A stretch of DNA of 10,736 nucleotides from Lysobacteraceae bacterium (GTDB lineage: Bacteria > Pseudomonadota > Gammaproteobacteria > Xanthomonadales > Xanthomonadaceae): NCBI GenBank assembly GCA_028293685.1, contig JAQGOI010000011.1, forward strand, positions 1-10,736, in the 5' to 3' direction. Below, in pieces: positions 1-6,201 of the stretch. Position numbers and translations under genes: made by a program. Each line of letters opens with the position of its first letter. Positions within the stretch are counted from its first letter, which is position 1. The notes beneath the pieces are model-generated. The model worked only from the letters and a program-made list of their open reading frames with translations. It ran no database searches and was not told where the DNA came from.

Positions 1-387
1 AAAGGCGGTGAACATTGAGCCTAATGCGAAGGCCGCGCCCCACGCCGCCTTGCCGCGCGTGGCCTTGAACCGGAACTCGAACGCGACACCACGAAAGATC
101 AAGGCAATCAGCATCAGCAGCACCGGCAGGTACAGCGACGACAGCAGCAGCGCATACGCCTTGGGAAACGCCGCCATCAAACCGGCGCCCCCAAGCACGA
201 GCCAGGTCTCGTTGCCATCCCAGATCGGCGCTGCGGTGTTCATCATGTGATCGAGCTGGTGCTCGTCCTCGGCGAACGGGGCCAGGATGCCCAGGCCCAG
301 GACGAAGCCGTCGAGCAATACGTACATCAGCACGCCGAAGCCGATGACCCCGAACCAGAGCACCGGCAACACGATCGCGGCGGTCAT
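1..387 (-). CDS. cydB: Cytochrome bd ubiquinol oxidase subunit II (CydB/CioB), N-terminal part, cut by the window edge
   Basis: Second, heme-free membrane subunit of the cytochrome bd quinol oxidase, which partners CydA in the inner membrane to oxidise quinol and reduce oxygen to water. Only the first 129 codons are present; the 3' end lies beyond position 1. The visible protein begins MTAAIVLPVLWFGVIGFGVL and carries the family hallmarks DGFVLGLGIL (about residues 26-35) and WDGNETWLV (about 56-64), followed by hydrophobic stretches that would form the first membrane helices. The start is fixed by the ATGA overlap with the cydA stop (384-387), the usual arrangement for a translationally coupled cydAB pair. 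The C-terminal part and any small CydX-like subunit gene would lie outside the window. Identification is firm. Confidence 0.95.
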   Translation of the reverse strand, partial: MTAAIVLPVLWFGVIGFGVLMYVLLDGFVLGLGILAPFAEDEHQLDHMMNTAAPIWDGNETWLVLGGAGLMAAFPKAYALLLSSLYLPVLLMLIALIFRGVAFEFRFKATRGKAAWGAAFALGSMFTAF

Positions 388-1796
388 GCGCGCGCCCCCG
401 CACCATCGACATGGTCGTCAGGCATCGACAGTGGCCGCGCCGGGGTTTTGGTACCGCCCTGCGTGTCCTTCGGCGGCTGTTTCACCGGGCCGACGCGGAA
501 CAGCTTGAGCAGATACCACAGCCCCGAGCCGAAGATGATCGCGTACACGCACGCATACACGATCAGCGAGGCGAGCACGCTGCCGGCACCGATGTTCGGG
601 CTCACGGCATCGGCGGTGCGCAGCAGTCCGTAGATGACGTATGGCTGTCGCCCTATTTCGTTGACATACCAGCCCGACAGCAATGCGACGAATCCCGCGG
701 GCAGCATCGCGTTCCAGCCGGCCAGCAACCAGCGCGATTCGAACAGTGCCTTTGCCCGCCACGCCCACAGCGACGCGAACGCCAGCAGCAACATCAGCAT
801 GCCCAGGCCCACCATCACCCGGAACGCGTAGAACACCGGCATCACCGGCGGTCGTTCCTGCGGTGCGATGTCCGACAGCGGCTTGATCCGACCATTCCAG
901 GTATGCGTGAGGATCACGCTGCCCAGGCGTGGCAATGCCAGCTCGTAGTCGTTGCGCTCTGCCTGCGCGTTGGGTACGCCGAACAACACCAGCGGCATGC
1001 CGGTCGTGCCCGCGTCGTCACGCCAGTGCCCTTCGATCGCCGCGAGCTTGGCCGGCTGGTACCTGCCGACTTCCAGCCCGTGCAGGTCGCCGACCACGAT
1101 CTGCAGCGGCACCGAGATCGCCGCGAAGGCAACCGCCAGTTTCAACATCCGCGTCGCCGCATCGATGTGCACCTTGCGCCGCAGATACCAGGCGCTGATG
1201 CCACCGACGACGAAACACGTTGTGATGAACGCGGCGAGGACCATGTGCGCGAGCCGATACGGGAACGACGGATTGAAGATGATCGCCCACCAGCTGGCGG
1301 GTTCGAAAATGCCGTTGACGATCGTGTAACCCTGCGGTGTCTGCATCCAGCTGTTGGCGGCGATGATCCAGAACGTGGAGATCAGCGTCCCCAGTGCGAC
1401 CATGCACGTTGCGAAGAAGTGCAGCTTGTCCGACACGCGTTTCCAGCCGAACAGCATCACGCCGAGGAATGTCGCTTCCAGGAAAAACGCGGTCAGCACC
1501 TCGTACGACAGCAACGGACCCAGGATGTTGCCGGCGCGGGCACTGAGCACGGCCCAGTTGGTGCCGAACTGGAAGCTCATGACGATGCCCGATACGACGC
1601 CCATGCCGAACGACACGGCGAAGATCTTCAGCCAGAAGAAATAGACGTCGCGCCAGAGGTCGTCGCGCGTGCGCAGCCAGCGCCATTCGACGAAGGCCAG
1701 CCAGTTGGCCAGGCCAATCGTGAACGCAGGAAAAAGGATGTGGAACGAGATGACGAAACCGAACTGGATCCGTGACAGGAGCAGCGGCGACAGCAT
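384..1796 (-). CDS. cydA: Cytochrome bd ubiquinol oxidase subunit I, cyanide-insensitive (CioA) type
   Basis: Heme-bearing subunit of the bd-type terminal oxidase, which takes electrons from quinol and reduces oxygen to water without pumping protons. The protein is 470 residues with about nine hydrophobic helices. Residues matching known E. coli ligands are visible: H19 (SFHILF), H184 (RLAHMV) and M328 (FRVMVGLG) as heme ligands; E99 and E107 in the EVLTAFFLEATF region; K250 and E255 of the quinol-binding PAKLAAIEGHW motif; and GWYVNEIGRQPY near 375-386. The loop between K250 and the next helix is short, and the N-terminal half closely resembles Pseudomonas CioA as I remember it, so this is the short-Q-loop CIO class. 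The ATG at 1796 fits family length. A GTG at 1808, 12 bases upstream in frame, has a better-placed GGAG (1815-1818) and may be the true start. The gene overlaps cydB by ATGA. No FNR/ANR-like box was found in the 162-bp upstream gap. Confidence 0.95.
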   Translation of the reverse strand: MLSPLLLSRIQFGFVISFHILFPAFTIGLANWLAFVEWRWLRTRDDLWRDVYFFWLKIFAVSFGMGVVSGIVMSFQFGTNWAVLSARAGNILGPLLSYEVLTAFFLEATFLGVMLFGWKRVSDKLHFFATCMVALGTLISTFWIIAANSWMQTPQGYTIVNGIFEPASWWAIIFNPSFPYRLAHMVLAAFITTCFVVGGISAWYLRRKVHIDAATRMLKLAVAFAAISVPLQIVVGDLHGLEVGRYQPAKLAAIEGHWRDDAGTTGMPLVLFGVPNAQAERNDYELALPRLGSVILTHTWNGRIKPLSDIAPQERPPVMPVFYAFRVMVGLGMLMLLLAFASLWAWRAKALFESRWLLAGWNAMLPAGFVALLSGWYVNEIGRQPYVIYGLLRTADAVSPNIGAGSVLASLIVYACVYAIIFGSGLWYLLKLFRVGPVKQPPKDTQGGTKTPARPLSMPDDHVDGAGARA

Positions 1797-1924
1797 TGAC
1801 GCATCCACAAGCTTCTCCGCGACGCGGGGCAGGCGCCGCCGCGCGCAGTGTGCGCCGGGTCCCAAGCCCGCTGCAAAGCCAGGCATTACGGCAACGCACG
1901 CCACCGGGACGGCGAACCGGCTGC

Positions 1925-1930
1925 TAACCT
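1925..1930 (+). promoter_or_regulatory. Possible -10 element (TAACCT) for the S9 peptidase-hemF unit
   Basis: TAACCT lies 28 bases before the ATG at 1959 and would give a short leader of about 20 nt. No convincing -35 hexamer is visible 16-18 bases upstream, so this is a weak guess. The rest of the 162-bp gap between the divergent cydA and peptidase genes (1797-1958) shows no clear operator or FNR-type site. Confidence 0.25.
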
Positions 1931-1958
1931 GCGCAGCTCATCCTCAGAGCCACGCCCG

Positions 1959-4331
1959 ATGCGCCCTTTGCTCCCACTTTTCATCGCACTGTTGCTCACC
2001 ACCGCGGCCGATACCGCGACGGCGGCAACGCCGCTGACGCTGGAACAGATCATGGCCGATCCGGACTGGATCGGGCCGCCGGTGGAAGACGCGTGGTGGG
2101 CATGGGACGGCCGCAGCGTGCAGTACCAGCTCAAGCGCGATGGCGCGACCATCCGCGATACGTGGCAGCAAACGATCGATGGCAATGGTGCCGCATCGCG
2201 CGTCGACGGCGTCGCACGTGCGCAACTCGATGGCGCGCGACCCGCCTATGACGCCGCGCACGCACGCATGGCCTTCATCCGCAATGGCGACGTGTTCGTT
2301 CGCGACCTGCGCAGCGGCGCGTTGACGCAACTCACGCGCAGCAACGACGAGGAAGCCCTGCCGCAATGGTCGAGCGACGGCGGCCTGGTCTGGCGCGTCG
2401 CCAACGACTGGTTCCGCTGGACCGCACGCGACGGCGTCCAGCAGGCCGCGACCGTCAAGGCGGAAAAAGATCCGACCGCACCCGCCAAAGCCGACCCGCT
2501 GCGCGATCACGCGCTGACCTTGATGGCGACGTTGCGCGACGACAAGGCACGACGCGACGCCGCCCAGGTGCAGGAGCACACCTGGCGCACGACCGACCCG
2601 ACCCGCGCACCGCCATCGGCGTACCTGGGCGACGATGTGGACATCGCCGACAGCGCGATGTCGCCCGACGGGCATTGGCTGCTGGTGGTGACCACCGCCA
2701 AGGGCGCCGACGCCGGTGCATCGGCAAAACTGCCGCAATACGTGACCGAATCGGGCTATGTCGAGGTCAAGGAAGGCCACACGCTGGTCGGCCGCAATGC
2801 GCCATTGCCGCACACGTTGTGGCTGATTGATACGGCAGCGGGGGAAGCACGCAAGGTCGCTTTCGACACGCTCCCGGGCATCGACACCGATCCGCTCGCA
2901 GCGCTGCGCAAGGCTGCCGGCAAGGATCCGCTGAAAGGCCATCGCGATGTCCGCATCGAAACCGACGGCGACGGCAGCGGGCCGGCCATCCACTGGAGCG
3001 CCGACAGCCGCAACGTCGCCGTGCTGGTCCGCGCGGTCGACAACAAGGATCGCTGGCTGGCGACCGTCGACACCGCCAGTGCAACCCTGCGTGCGCGCCA
3101 TCACCTGCATGACGACGCCTGGATCGGATGGAACTTCAACGACTTCGGCTGGATGACGGACAACCGGACGATGTGGTTGCTGTCCGAGCAATCCGGCTGG
3201 TCGCAGCTTTACCTGGAGGACGGCGGCAACGTGCGGCCGTTGACCTCGGGTCGCTGGGAAGCATCGCAACCGCGCCTGTCCGCCGACGGGCGCCGCTTCT
3301 ACTTCCTGTGCAACCGCGCGCAACCGGGCAATTACGAAGTCTGCGCGGTGGATGCCAACGGCGGCGCGGTGCGCGAAGTCACGGCGCTCGATGGCGTCGA
3401 GAGTTTCTCCGAATCGCCCGACGGTTCGCACCTGCTGGTGTCCTATTCGGGCAGCTACCTGCCGACGCAGCTGGCGGTCGTCCGCATCGATGGCAGCGCC
3501 GCGCGCACGCTGACCGATACGCGCAAACCCGCGTTCAAGGCGATCGACTGGATCGCGCCGCGGTTCGTGCAGGTTCCCAGCCGCCACGGCGCTGGCGTGG
3601 TCTGGGGCAAATTCTACGGACCGGCATCGCCGCAACCAGGAGTACGGCATCCGATCGTGATGTTCGTGCACGGCGCCGGTTACACGCAGAATGTCCATGC
3701 GCGCTATCCGTACTATTTTCGCGAGCAGATGTTCCACAACCTGCTGGTGCAGCACGGCTACATCGTGCTCGACCTGGACTACCGCGCATCCGAAGGCTAT
3801 GGCCGCGACTGGCGCACGGCGATCTATCGCAACATGGGGCATCCGGAGCTTGAGGATTATCTGGATGGGCTGGACTGGCTCGTCGCCAACGAGCAGGGCG
3901 ACCGCGACCACGCCGGCATTTATGGCGGCAGCTACGGCGGCTTCATGACGCTAATGGCGCTGTTCCGCGAGCCTGGCGTGTTCAAGGCTGGCGCCGCCCT
4001 GCGTCCGGTGTCGGACTGGACGCTGTACAACCATGAGTACACATCCAACATCCTCAACACGCCCGACCTCGACGTCGCCGCGTACAAGCGCTCCTCGCCG
4101 ATCGAATACGCCGGGGGGCTGCAGGATCCACTGCTGATCGCGCACGGCATGCTCGACGACAACGTGTTCTTCAAGGACTCGGTGGATCTCAGCCAGCGAC
4201 TGATCGAACTGCACAAGCAGCGCTGGAGCCTGGCGCCGTATCCCATGGAGCGGCATTCATTCGAACATCCCGACGCATGGCTGGACGAATTCCGGCGGAT
4301 CGACGCACTGTTCGACGCCAATCTGAAATGA
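1959..4331 (+). CDS. Secreted S9-family (prolyl oligopeptidase/DPP-type) serine peptidase
   Basis: Predicted exported serine peptidase of 790 residues. The start at 1959 gives a classic signal peptide ([20 protein letters not shown], cleavage probably near ATA-ATP, about residue 23). Residues from about 25 to 530 form the beta-propeller, with repeated blade-like motifs such as [30 protein letters not shown] and [10 protein letters not shown]. Residues from about 545 to 790 are the alpha/beta-hydrolase domain. The catalytic triad is readable: S658 in GGSYGG, D733 (first Asp of DDNV) and H766 in MERHSF. The spacings match the DPP IV fold, and [14 protein letters not shown] (605-618) is typical. 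A charged Lys/Ala/Asp-rich stretch at about 167-205 interrupts the propeller. The DPP IV double-Glu exopeptidase motif is not evident, so dipeptidyl activity should not be assumed. The likely role is peptide degradation in the periplasm or outside the cell. The stop overlaps the hemF start (ATGA, 4328-4331). An upstream in-frame start at 1848 would bury the signal peptide and was rejected. Confidence 0.92.
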   Translation: MRPLLPLFIALLLTTAADTATAATPLTLEQIMADPDWIGPPVEDAWWAWDGRSVQYQLKRDGATIRDTWQQTIDGNGAASRVDGVARAQLDGARPAYDAAHARMAFIRNGDVFVRDLRSGALTQLTRSNDEEALPQWSSDGGLVWRVANDWFRWTARDGVQQAATVKAEKDPTAPAKADPLRDHALTLMATLRDDKARRDAAQVQEHTWRTTDPTRAPPSAYLGDDVDIADSAMSPDGHWLLVVTTAKGADAGASAKLPQYVTESGYVEVKEGHTLVGRNAPLPHTLWLIDTAAGEARKVAFDTLPGIDTDPLAALRKAAGKDPLKGHRDVRIETDGDGSGPAIHWSADSRNVAVLVRAVDNKDRWLATVDTASATLRARHHLHDDAWIGWNFNDFGWMTDNRTMWLLSEQSGWSQLYLEDGGNVRPLTSGRWEASQPRLSADGRRFYFLCNRAQPGNYEVCAVDANGGAVREVTALDGVESFSESPDGSHLLVSYSGSYLPTQLAVVRIDGSAARTLTDTRKPAFKAIDWIAPRFVQVPSRHGAGVVWGKFYGPASPQPGVRHPIVMFVHGAGYTQNVHARYPYYFREQMFHNLLVQHGYIVLDLDYRASEGYGRDWRTAIYRNMGHPELEDYLDGLDWLVANEQGDRDHAGIYGGSYGGFMTLMALFREPGVFKAGAALRPVSDWTLYNHEYTSNILNTPDLDVAAYKRSSPIEYAGGLQDPLLIAHGMLDDNVFFKDSVDLSQRLIELHKQRWSLAPYPMERHSFEHPDAWLDEFRRIDALFDANLK

Positions 4332-5230
4332 CCGACTTCGACGCCGTCCGCGCTTATCTGTCTGCGTTGCAGGGGCGACTGTGCGACGCATTGGAAACCG
4401 TCGATGGCGGAGCACGCTTTGGCGCCGACGCGTGGACGCGCGAGGAAGGCGGCGGCGGCTGCACGCGGATCCTTCGCGACGGTGGTGTCTTCGAACAGGC
4501 GGGCGTCGGTTTTTCCGACGTGTCCGGCACCACGCTGCCGCCGTCGGCGAGCGCCGCGCGTCCCGAGCTGGCTGGCGCCTCGTGGCGCGCCGTGGGCATG
4601 TCGCTGGTGCTTCACCCGCACAATCCCTACGTCCCGACCACGCACGCCAACGTGCGTCATTTCCAGGCGACGCGCAATGGGCAAACGGTCGCGTGGTGGT
4701 TCGGCGGCGGTTTCGACCTGACGCCGTTCTATCCATTCGATGAGGACGTACGGCATTGGCATCGCACGGCGCACCGCCTGTGCCAGCCGTTCGGCGAGGA
4801 GCGCCACGCCGCGCACAAACGCTGGTGCGACGATTACTTCCGGCTCAAGCATCGCGACGAAGCGCGCGGTGTGGGTGGCCTGTTCTTCGACGACCTGCAT
4901 ACCGACTTCGACGACGACTTCGCCTACCTGCGCGCCGTCGGTGACGGATTCCTCGACGCTTACCTGCCGATCGTCGAACGGCGCAGGCGGACGTCCTTCG
5001 GCGATCGCGAACGGCAGTTCCAGCTCTACCGGCGCGGACGCTATGTCGAGTTCAACCTCGTGCACGACCGCGGCACGCTGTTCGGACTGCAGTCGGGTGG
5101 GCGCACCGAGTCGATCCTGATGAGCCTGCCGCCACTGGTGCGTTGGGAATACGGTTACCAACCACCGCCAGGAAGCCCCGAGGCCGGGTTGCAGGCCTAC
5201 CTGCAACCGCGCGACTGGCTGCAGGAGTAG
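4328..5230 (+). CDS. hemF: Oxygen-dependent coproporphyrinogen III oxidase
   Basis: Cytosolic enzyme of heme synthesis that oxidatively decarboxylates two propionates of coproporphyrinogen III to give protoporphyrinogen IX, using molecular oxygen. The protein is 300 residues, almost exactly the length of E. coli HemF. Conserved histidines fall at the same numbers as in E. coli: H96 (LVLHPHNPY), H106 ([10 protein letters not shown]), H145 (VRHWH) and H175 ([11 protein letters not shown]). Further signatures are [18 protein letters not shown] (123-140), [10 protein letters not shown] (181-190), [14 protein letters not shown] (237-250) and [15 protein letters not shown] (252-266). The ATG overlaps the peptidase stop as ATGA and has no good ribosome site of its own, so translation probably depends on coupling with the upstream gene. 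It converges on the DUF421 gene with a 29-base gap. A longer in-frame start at 4277 lies wholly inside the peptidase gene and is unlikely. Confidence 0.97.
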   Translation: MTDFDAVRAYLSALQGRLCDALETVDGGARFGADAWTREEGGGGCTRILRDGGVFEQAGVGFSDVSGTTLPPSASAARPELAGASWRAVGMSLVLHPHNPYVPTTHANVRHFQATRNGQTVAWWFGGGFDLTPFYPFDEDVRHWHRTAHRLCQPFGEERHAAHKRWCDDYFRLKHRDEARGVGGLFFDDLHTDFDDDFAYLRAVGDGFLDAYLPIVERRRRTSFGDRERQFQLYRRGRYVEFNLVHDRGTLFGLQSGGRTESILMSLPPLVRWEYGYQPPPGSPEAGLQAYLQPRDWLQE

Positions 5231-5233
5231 CGG

Positions 5234-5269
5234 GCGCCTGTTGAGTCAGATGCATGCACTCAGGTGCGC
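5234..5269. terminator. Imperfect inverted repeat between convergent hemF and DUF421 gene
   Basis: GCGC...TGAGT (5234-5246) faces ACTCA...GTGCGC (5258-5269) across an 11-base centre that contains GCATGC. The repeat spans the 29-base gap and reaches into the last codons of the DUF421 gene. There is no T-run on either strand, so it is at best a weak bidirectional transcription end or an mRNA 3'-stabilising hairpin. Confidence 0.3.
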
Positions 5270-5787
5270 GCGCTCACCGGCGGCTTGCGTTCGGGAAACT
5301 CCGAGCGTTCGCCATCGTTCATCACGAAACTAATCTTGCCGTTGGTTTCCAGCAACGCGTAACAGATCATGTCCTGTTCGCCTCCGTCGGCCTGGCGCAG
5401 GGCTTCATCGAAGTCCTCGCGGCTGACATGCTCGCGCTTGAGCACGTCTTCGAACACCTTGCCGTTGCGCGCCAGCAGCACCGGTACGCCTTCGACCAGC
5501 TGCTGCACGCGCCGGTTGCGCGAAGAGACGAACGCCACGCCGTAATTGAGCATGATCAGCACGATGCACAGGAGCAGCGCACCGGGCAGCGAATTGTCGC
5601 CGCCGTTCATGCCGTTCTGCACGGCGTTGCCGACCAGGATCAGCAGCACCATGTCGAAAGGGGTGAACTGGCCGACGGCCCGCTTGCCTGACGCCCGCAA
5701 CAGCAGCATCACCAGGAAGTAGATGATCGTGGCGCGGATCGCCAGCTCCCACCACGGCAGGCTCATATGAAAAAACGTGTCGGACAT
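5260..5787 (-). CDS. DUF421 / YetF-like membrane protein
   Basis: Integral membrane protein of 175 residues. Three hydrophobic segments are visible (about residues 14-31, 44-58 and 66-87), with the family motif LRASGKRAVGQFTPFDMVLL between the first two. A soluble C-terminal domain follows (about 95-160), with VEGVPVLLARNGKVFED, LKREHVSREDFDEALR and CYALLETNGKISFV, which is characteristic of YetF/YrbG/YdfS-type proteins. The biochemical role of the family is poorly known; related Bacillus proteins are linked to spore germination and membrane functions, which does not transfer directly here. The start at 5787 is well supported by GGGGGAG (5793-5799) five bases upstream. An extension to 5850 would run over that ribosome site and was rejected. 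The gene follows a small RNA gene on the same strand, after a strong terminator, and converges on hemF. Confidence 0.9.
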   Translation of the reverse strand: MSDTFFHMSLPWWELAIRATIIYFLVMLLLRASGKRAVGQFTPFDMVLLILVGNAVQNGMNGGDNSLPGALLLCIVLIMLNYGVAFVSSRNRRVQQLVEGVPVLLARNGKVFEDVLKREHVSREDFDEALRQADGGEQDMICYALLETNGKISFVMNDGERSEFPERKPPVSART

Positions 5788-5792
5788 CGGAT

Positions 5793-5799
5793 CTCCCCC
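5793..5799 (-). promoter_or_regulatory. Strong G-rich ribosome binding site of the DUF421 gene
   Basis: On the minus strand GGGGGAG precedes ATCCG and then the ATG. This fixes the start at 5787. It is more G-rich than a standard AGGAGG and is complementary to the C-rich segments of the adjacent small RNA. Confidence 0.8.
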
Positions 5800-5810
5800 T
5801 TGATCGGCAC

Positions 5811-5816
5811 ACGTTA
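5811..5816 (-). promoter_or_regulatory. Possible -10 element (TAACGT) of the DUF421 gene
   Basis: On the minus strand TAACGT lies 23 bases upstream of the DUF421 start codon, leaving room for a short leader that contains the GGGGGAG ribosome site. The -35 region is not recognisable. A perfect 12-bp palindrome (5830-5841) covers the place where it would be. Confidence 0.3.
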
Positions 5817-5829
5817 GCCCAGCGGGTAC

Positions 5830-5841
5830 CGTCGTACGACG
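5830..5841. repeat. 12-bp perfect palindrome CGTCGTACGACG
   Basis: The palindrome lies between the small RNA terminator (ending at 5851) and the proposed DUF421 -10 element, about where the -35 box should be. It could be an operator for a dimeric repressor or activator of the DUF421 gene. Palindromes of this length can arise by chance in GC-rich DNA. Confidence 0.35.
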
Positions 5842-5850
5842 TCCGCCCAT

Positions 5851-5887
5851 AAAAAAGCCCCGCGAGCCAGGGGGGGGCTAGCGGGGC
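5851..5887 (-). terminator. Intrinsic terminator ending the small RNA downstream of polA
   Basis: On the minus strand GCCCCGC (5881-5887) pairs with GCGGGGC (5857-5863), and the stem continues inward as AGCC/GGCT after one T/C mismatch. The loop is CCCCCCT, and six T residues follow (5851-5856). The plus strand has no T-run after the stem, so it acts only on leftward transcription. It would end the small RNA and could also stop readthrough from polA. Confidence 0.9.
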
Positions 5888-5970
5888 CGGGGAACGGACC
5901 CTGGGGAGGGGTATCCGTTCCGTGATCACTCCAGGGGAGGGAGATGATCTACGACAGACCTTGCATCTGT
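5851..5970 (-). ncRNA. sX13: Small RNA with three C-rich loops, probably sX13 family
   Basis: Four consecutive hairpins can be read on the minus strand. The first is CGACAGA/TCTGTCG (5952-5972), whose outermost bases may fall before the transcript start. The second is GATCA-CTCC/GGAG-TGATC (5924-5949) with loop CTCCCCT. The third is GGAACGGA/TCCGTTCC extended by CCCT/AGGG (5891-5921) with loop CCCC. The fourth is the terminator stem with loop CCCCCCT and a T6 tail. No credible ORF fits. A TATACC at 5976-5981 would start transcription near 5970, giving about 120 nt. Established knowledge: Xanthomonas sX13 is an RNA of about 115 nt with C-rich loops that regulates mRNAs carrying G-rich motifs, and E. 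coli Spot 42 and Pseudomonas ErsA also lie downstream of polA. The sX13 family name is inference from structure, length and location. The alternative is a structured leader of the DUF421 mRNA. Confidence 0.75.
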
Positions 5971-5975
5971 CGCGA

Positions 5976-6051
5976 GGTATATGACCAAAGGAGTCATTGA
6001 TAGTTCGTGAAGAACGAAACCCGATTTCGGCCGGGATTCAGGAGGGATTCA
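5976..6051 (-). promoter_or_regulatory. Promoter and repeat-rich upstream region of the small RNA
   Basis: On the minus strand the -10 candidate is TATACC (5976-5981), with no recognisable -35 box. Next to it ATGAC(7)GTCAT forms an inverted repeat (5981-5997). Further upstream lie TTCGT(5)ACGAA (6004-6018) and two direct copies of GGGATTCA on the plus strand (6033-6040 and 6044-6051), spaced exactly 11 bp. The arrangement suggests regulator binding at an activator-dependent or repressed promoter; no regulator can be named. Confidence 0.45.
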
Positions 6052-6201
6052 CGCCCGTGCAAAGGCGGCCCGTGTTCAGGATCGGCGCAATCCCTTGTGC
6101 CCGAGCGTATTCACCTCGTTCCCGGGTCGTGGGATCGCTGCAGCAGGAATCCCGGCTAGACCCGCGCGGCGACCGCGGACGCCAGTCGCGACTCGCGCCG
6201 C
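6052..6201. other. Non-coding stretch between the small RNA promoter region and polA, nothing recognised
   Basis: I see no convincing ORF, no T-tailed hairpin and no promoter in these 150 bases. A 10-bp palindrome AGTCGCGACT (6184-6193) lies just past the polA stop but lacks a T-run. A short plus-strand reading frame from 5997 to 6290 runs antisense into polA, has arginine-rich shadow composition and is not supported as a gene. Confidence 0.6.

Noticed and set aside
411..1775. Plus-strand open frame of 454 codons opposite cydA
   Set aside because: It is rich in Arg, Gln, His and Asp, has no recognisable domain and is fully antisense to a well-conserved cydA. This is a high-GC codon-position shadow.
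1797..1904. N-terminal extension of CydA to an upstream ATG at 1904
   Set aside because: The added 36 residues have no family counterpart, and the first membrane helix would be displaced from its usual position.
1848..1958. Extended start for the S9 peptidase
   Set aside because: It would place 37 residues ahead of a clear signal peptide.
1797..1958. FNR/ANR-type operator (TTGAT-N4-ATCAA) upstream of cydA
   Set aside because: I looked for it on both strands and did not find even a good half-site pair.
1944..3911. Minus-strand open frame of 655 codons opposite the S9 peptidase
   Set aside because: Mirror-frame composition of a GC-rich gene, no motif, and the opposite strand encodes a full catalytic triad.
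3932..5206. Minus-strand open frame of 424 codons opposite the peptidase end and hemF
   Set aside because: Shadow frame; hemF on the other strand keeps every conserved histidine.
6184..6193. Palindrome AGTCGCGACT just after the polA stop as a terminator
   Set aside because: It is only a 10-bp palindrome with no loop and no T-run. The real terminator is at 5851-5887.
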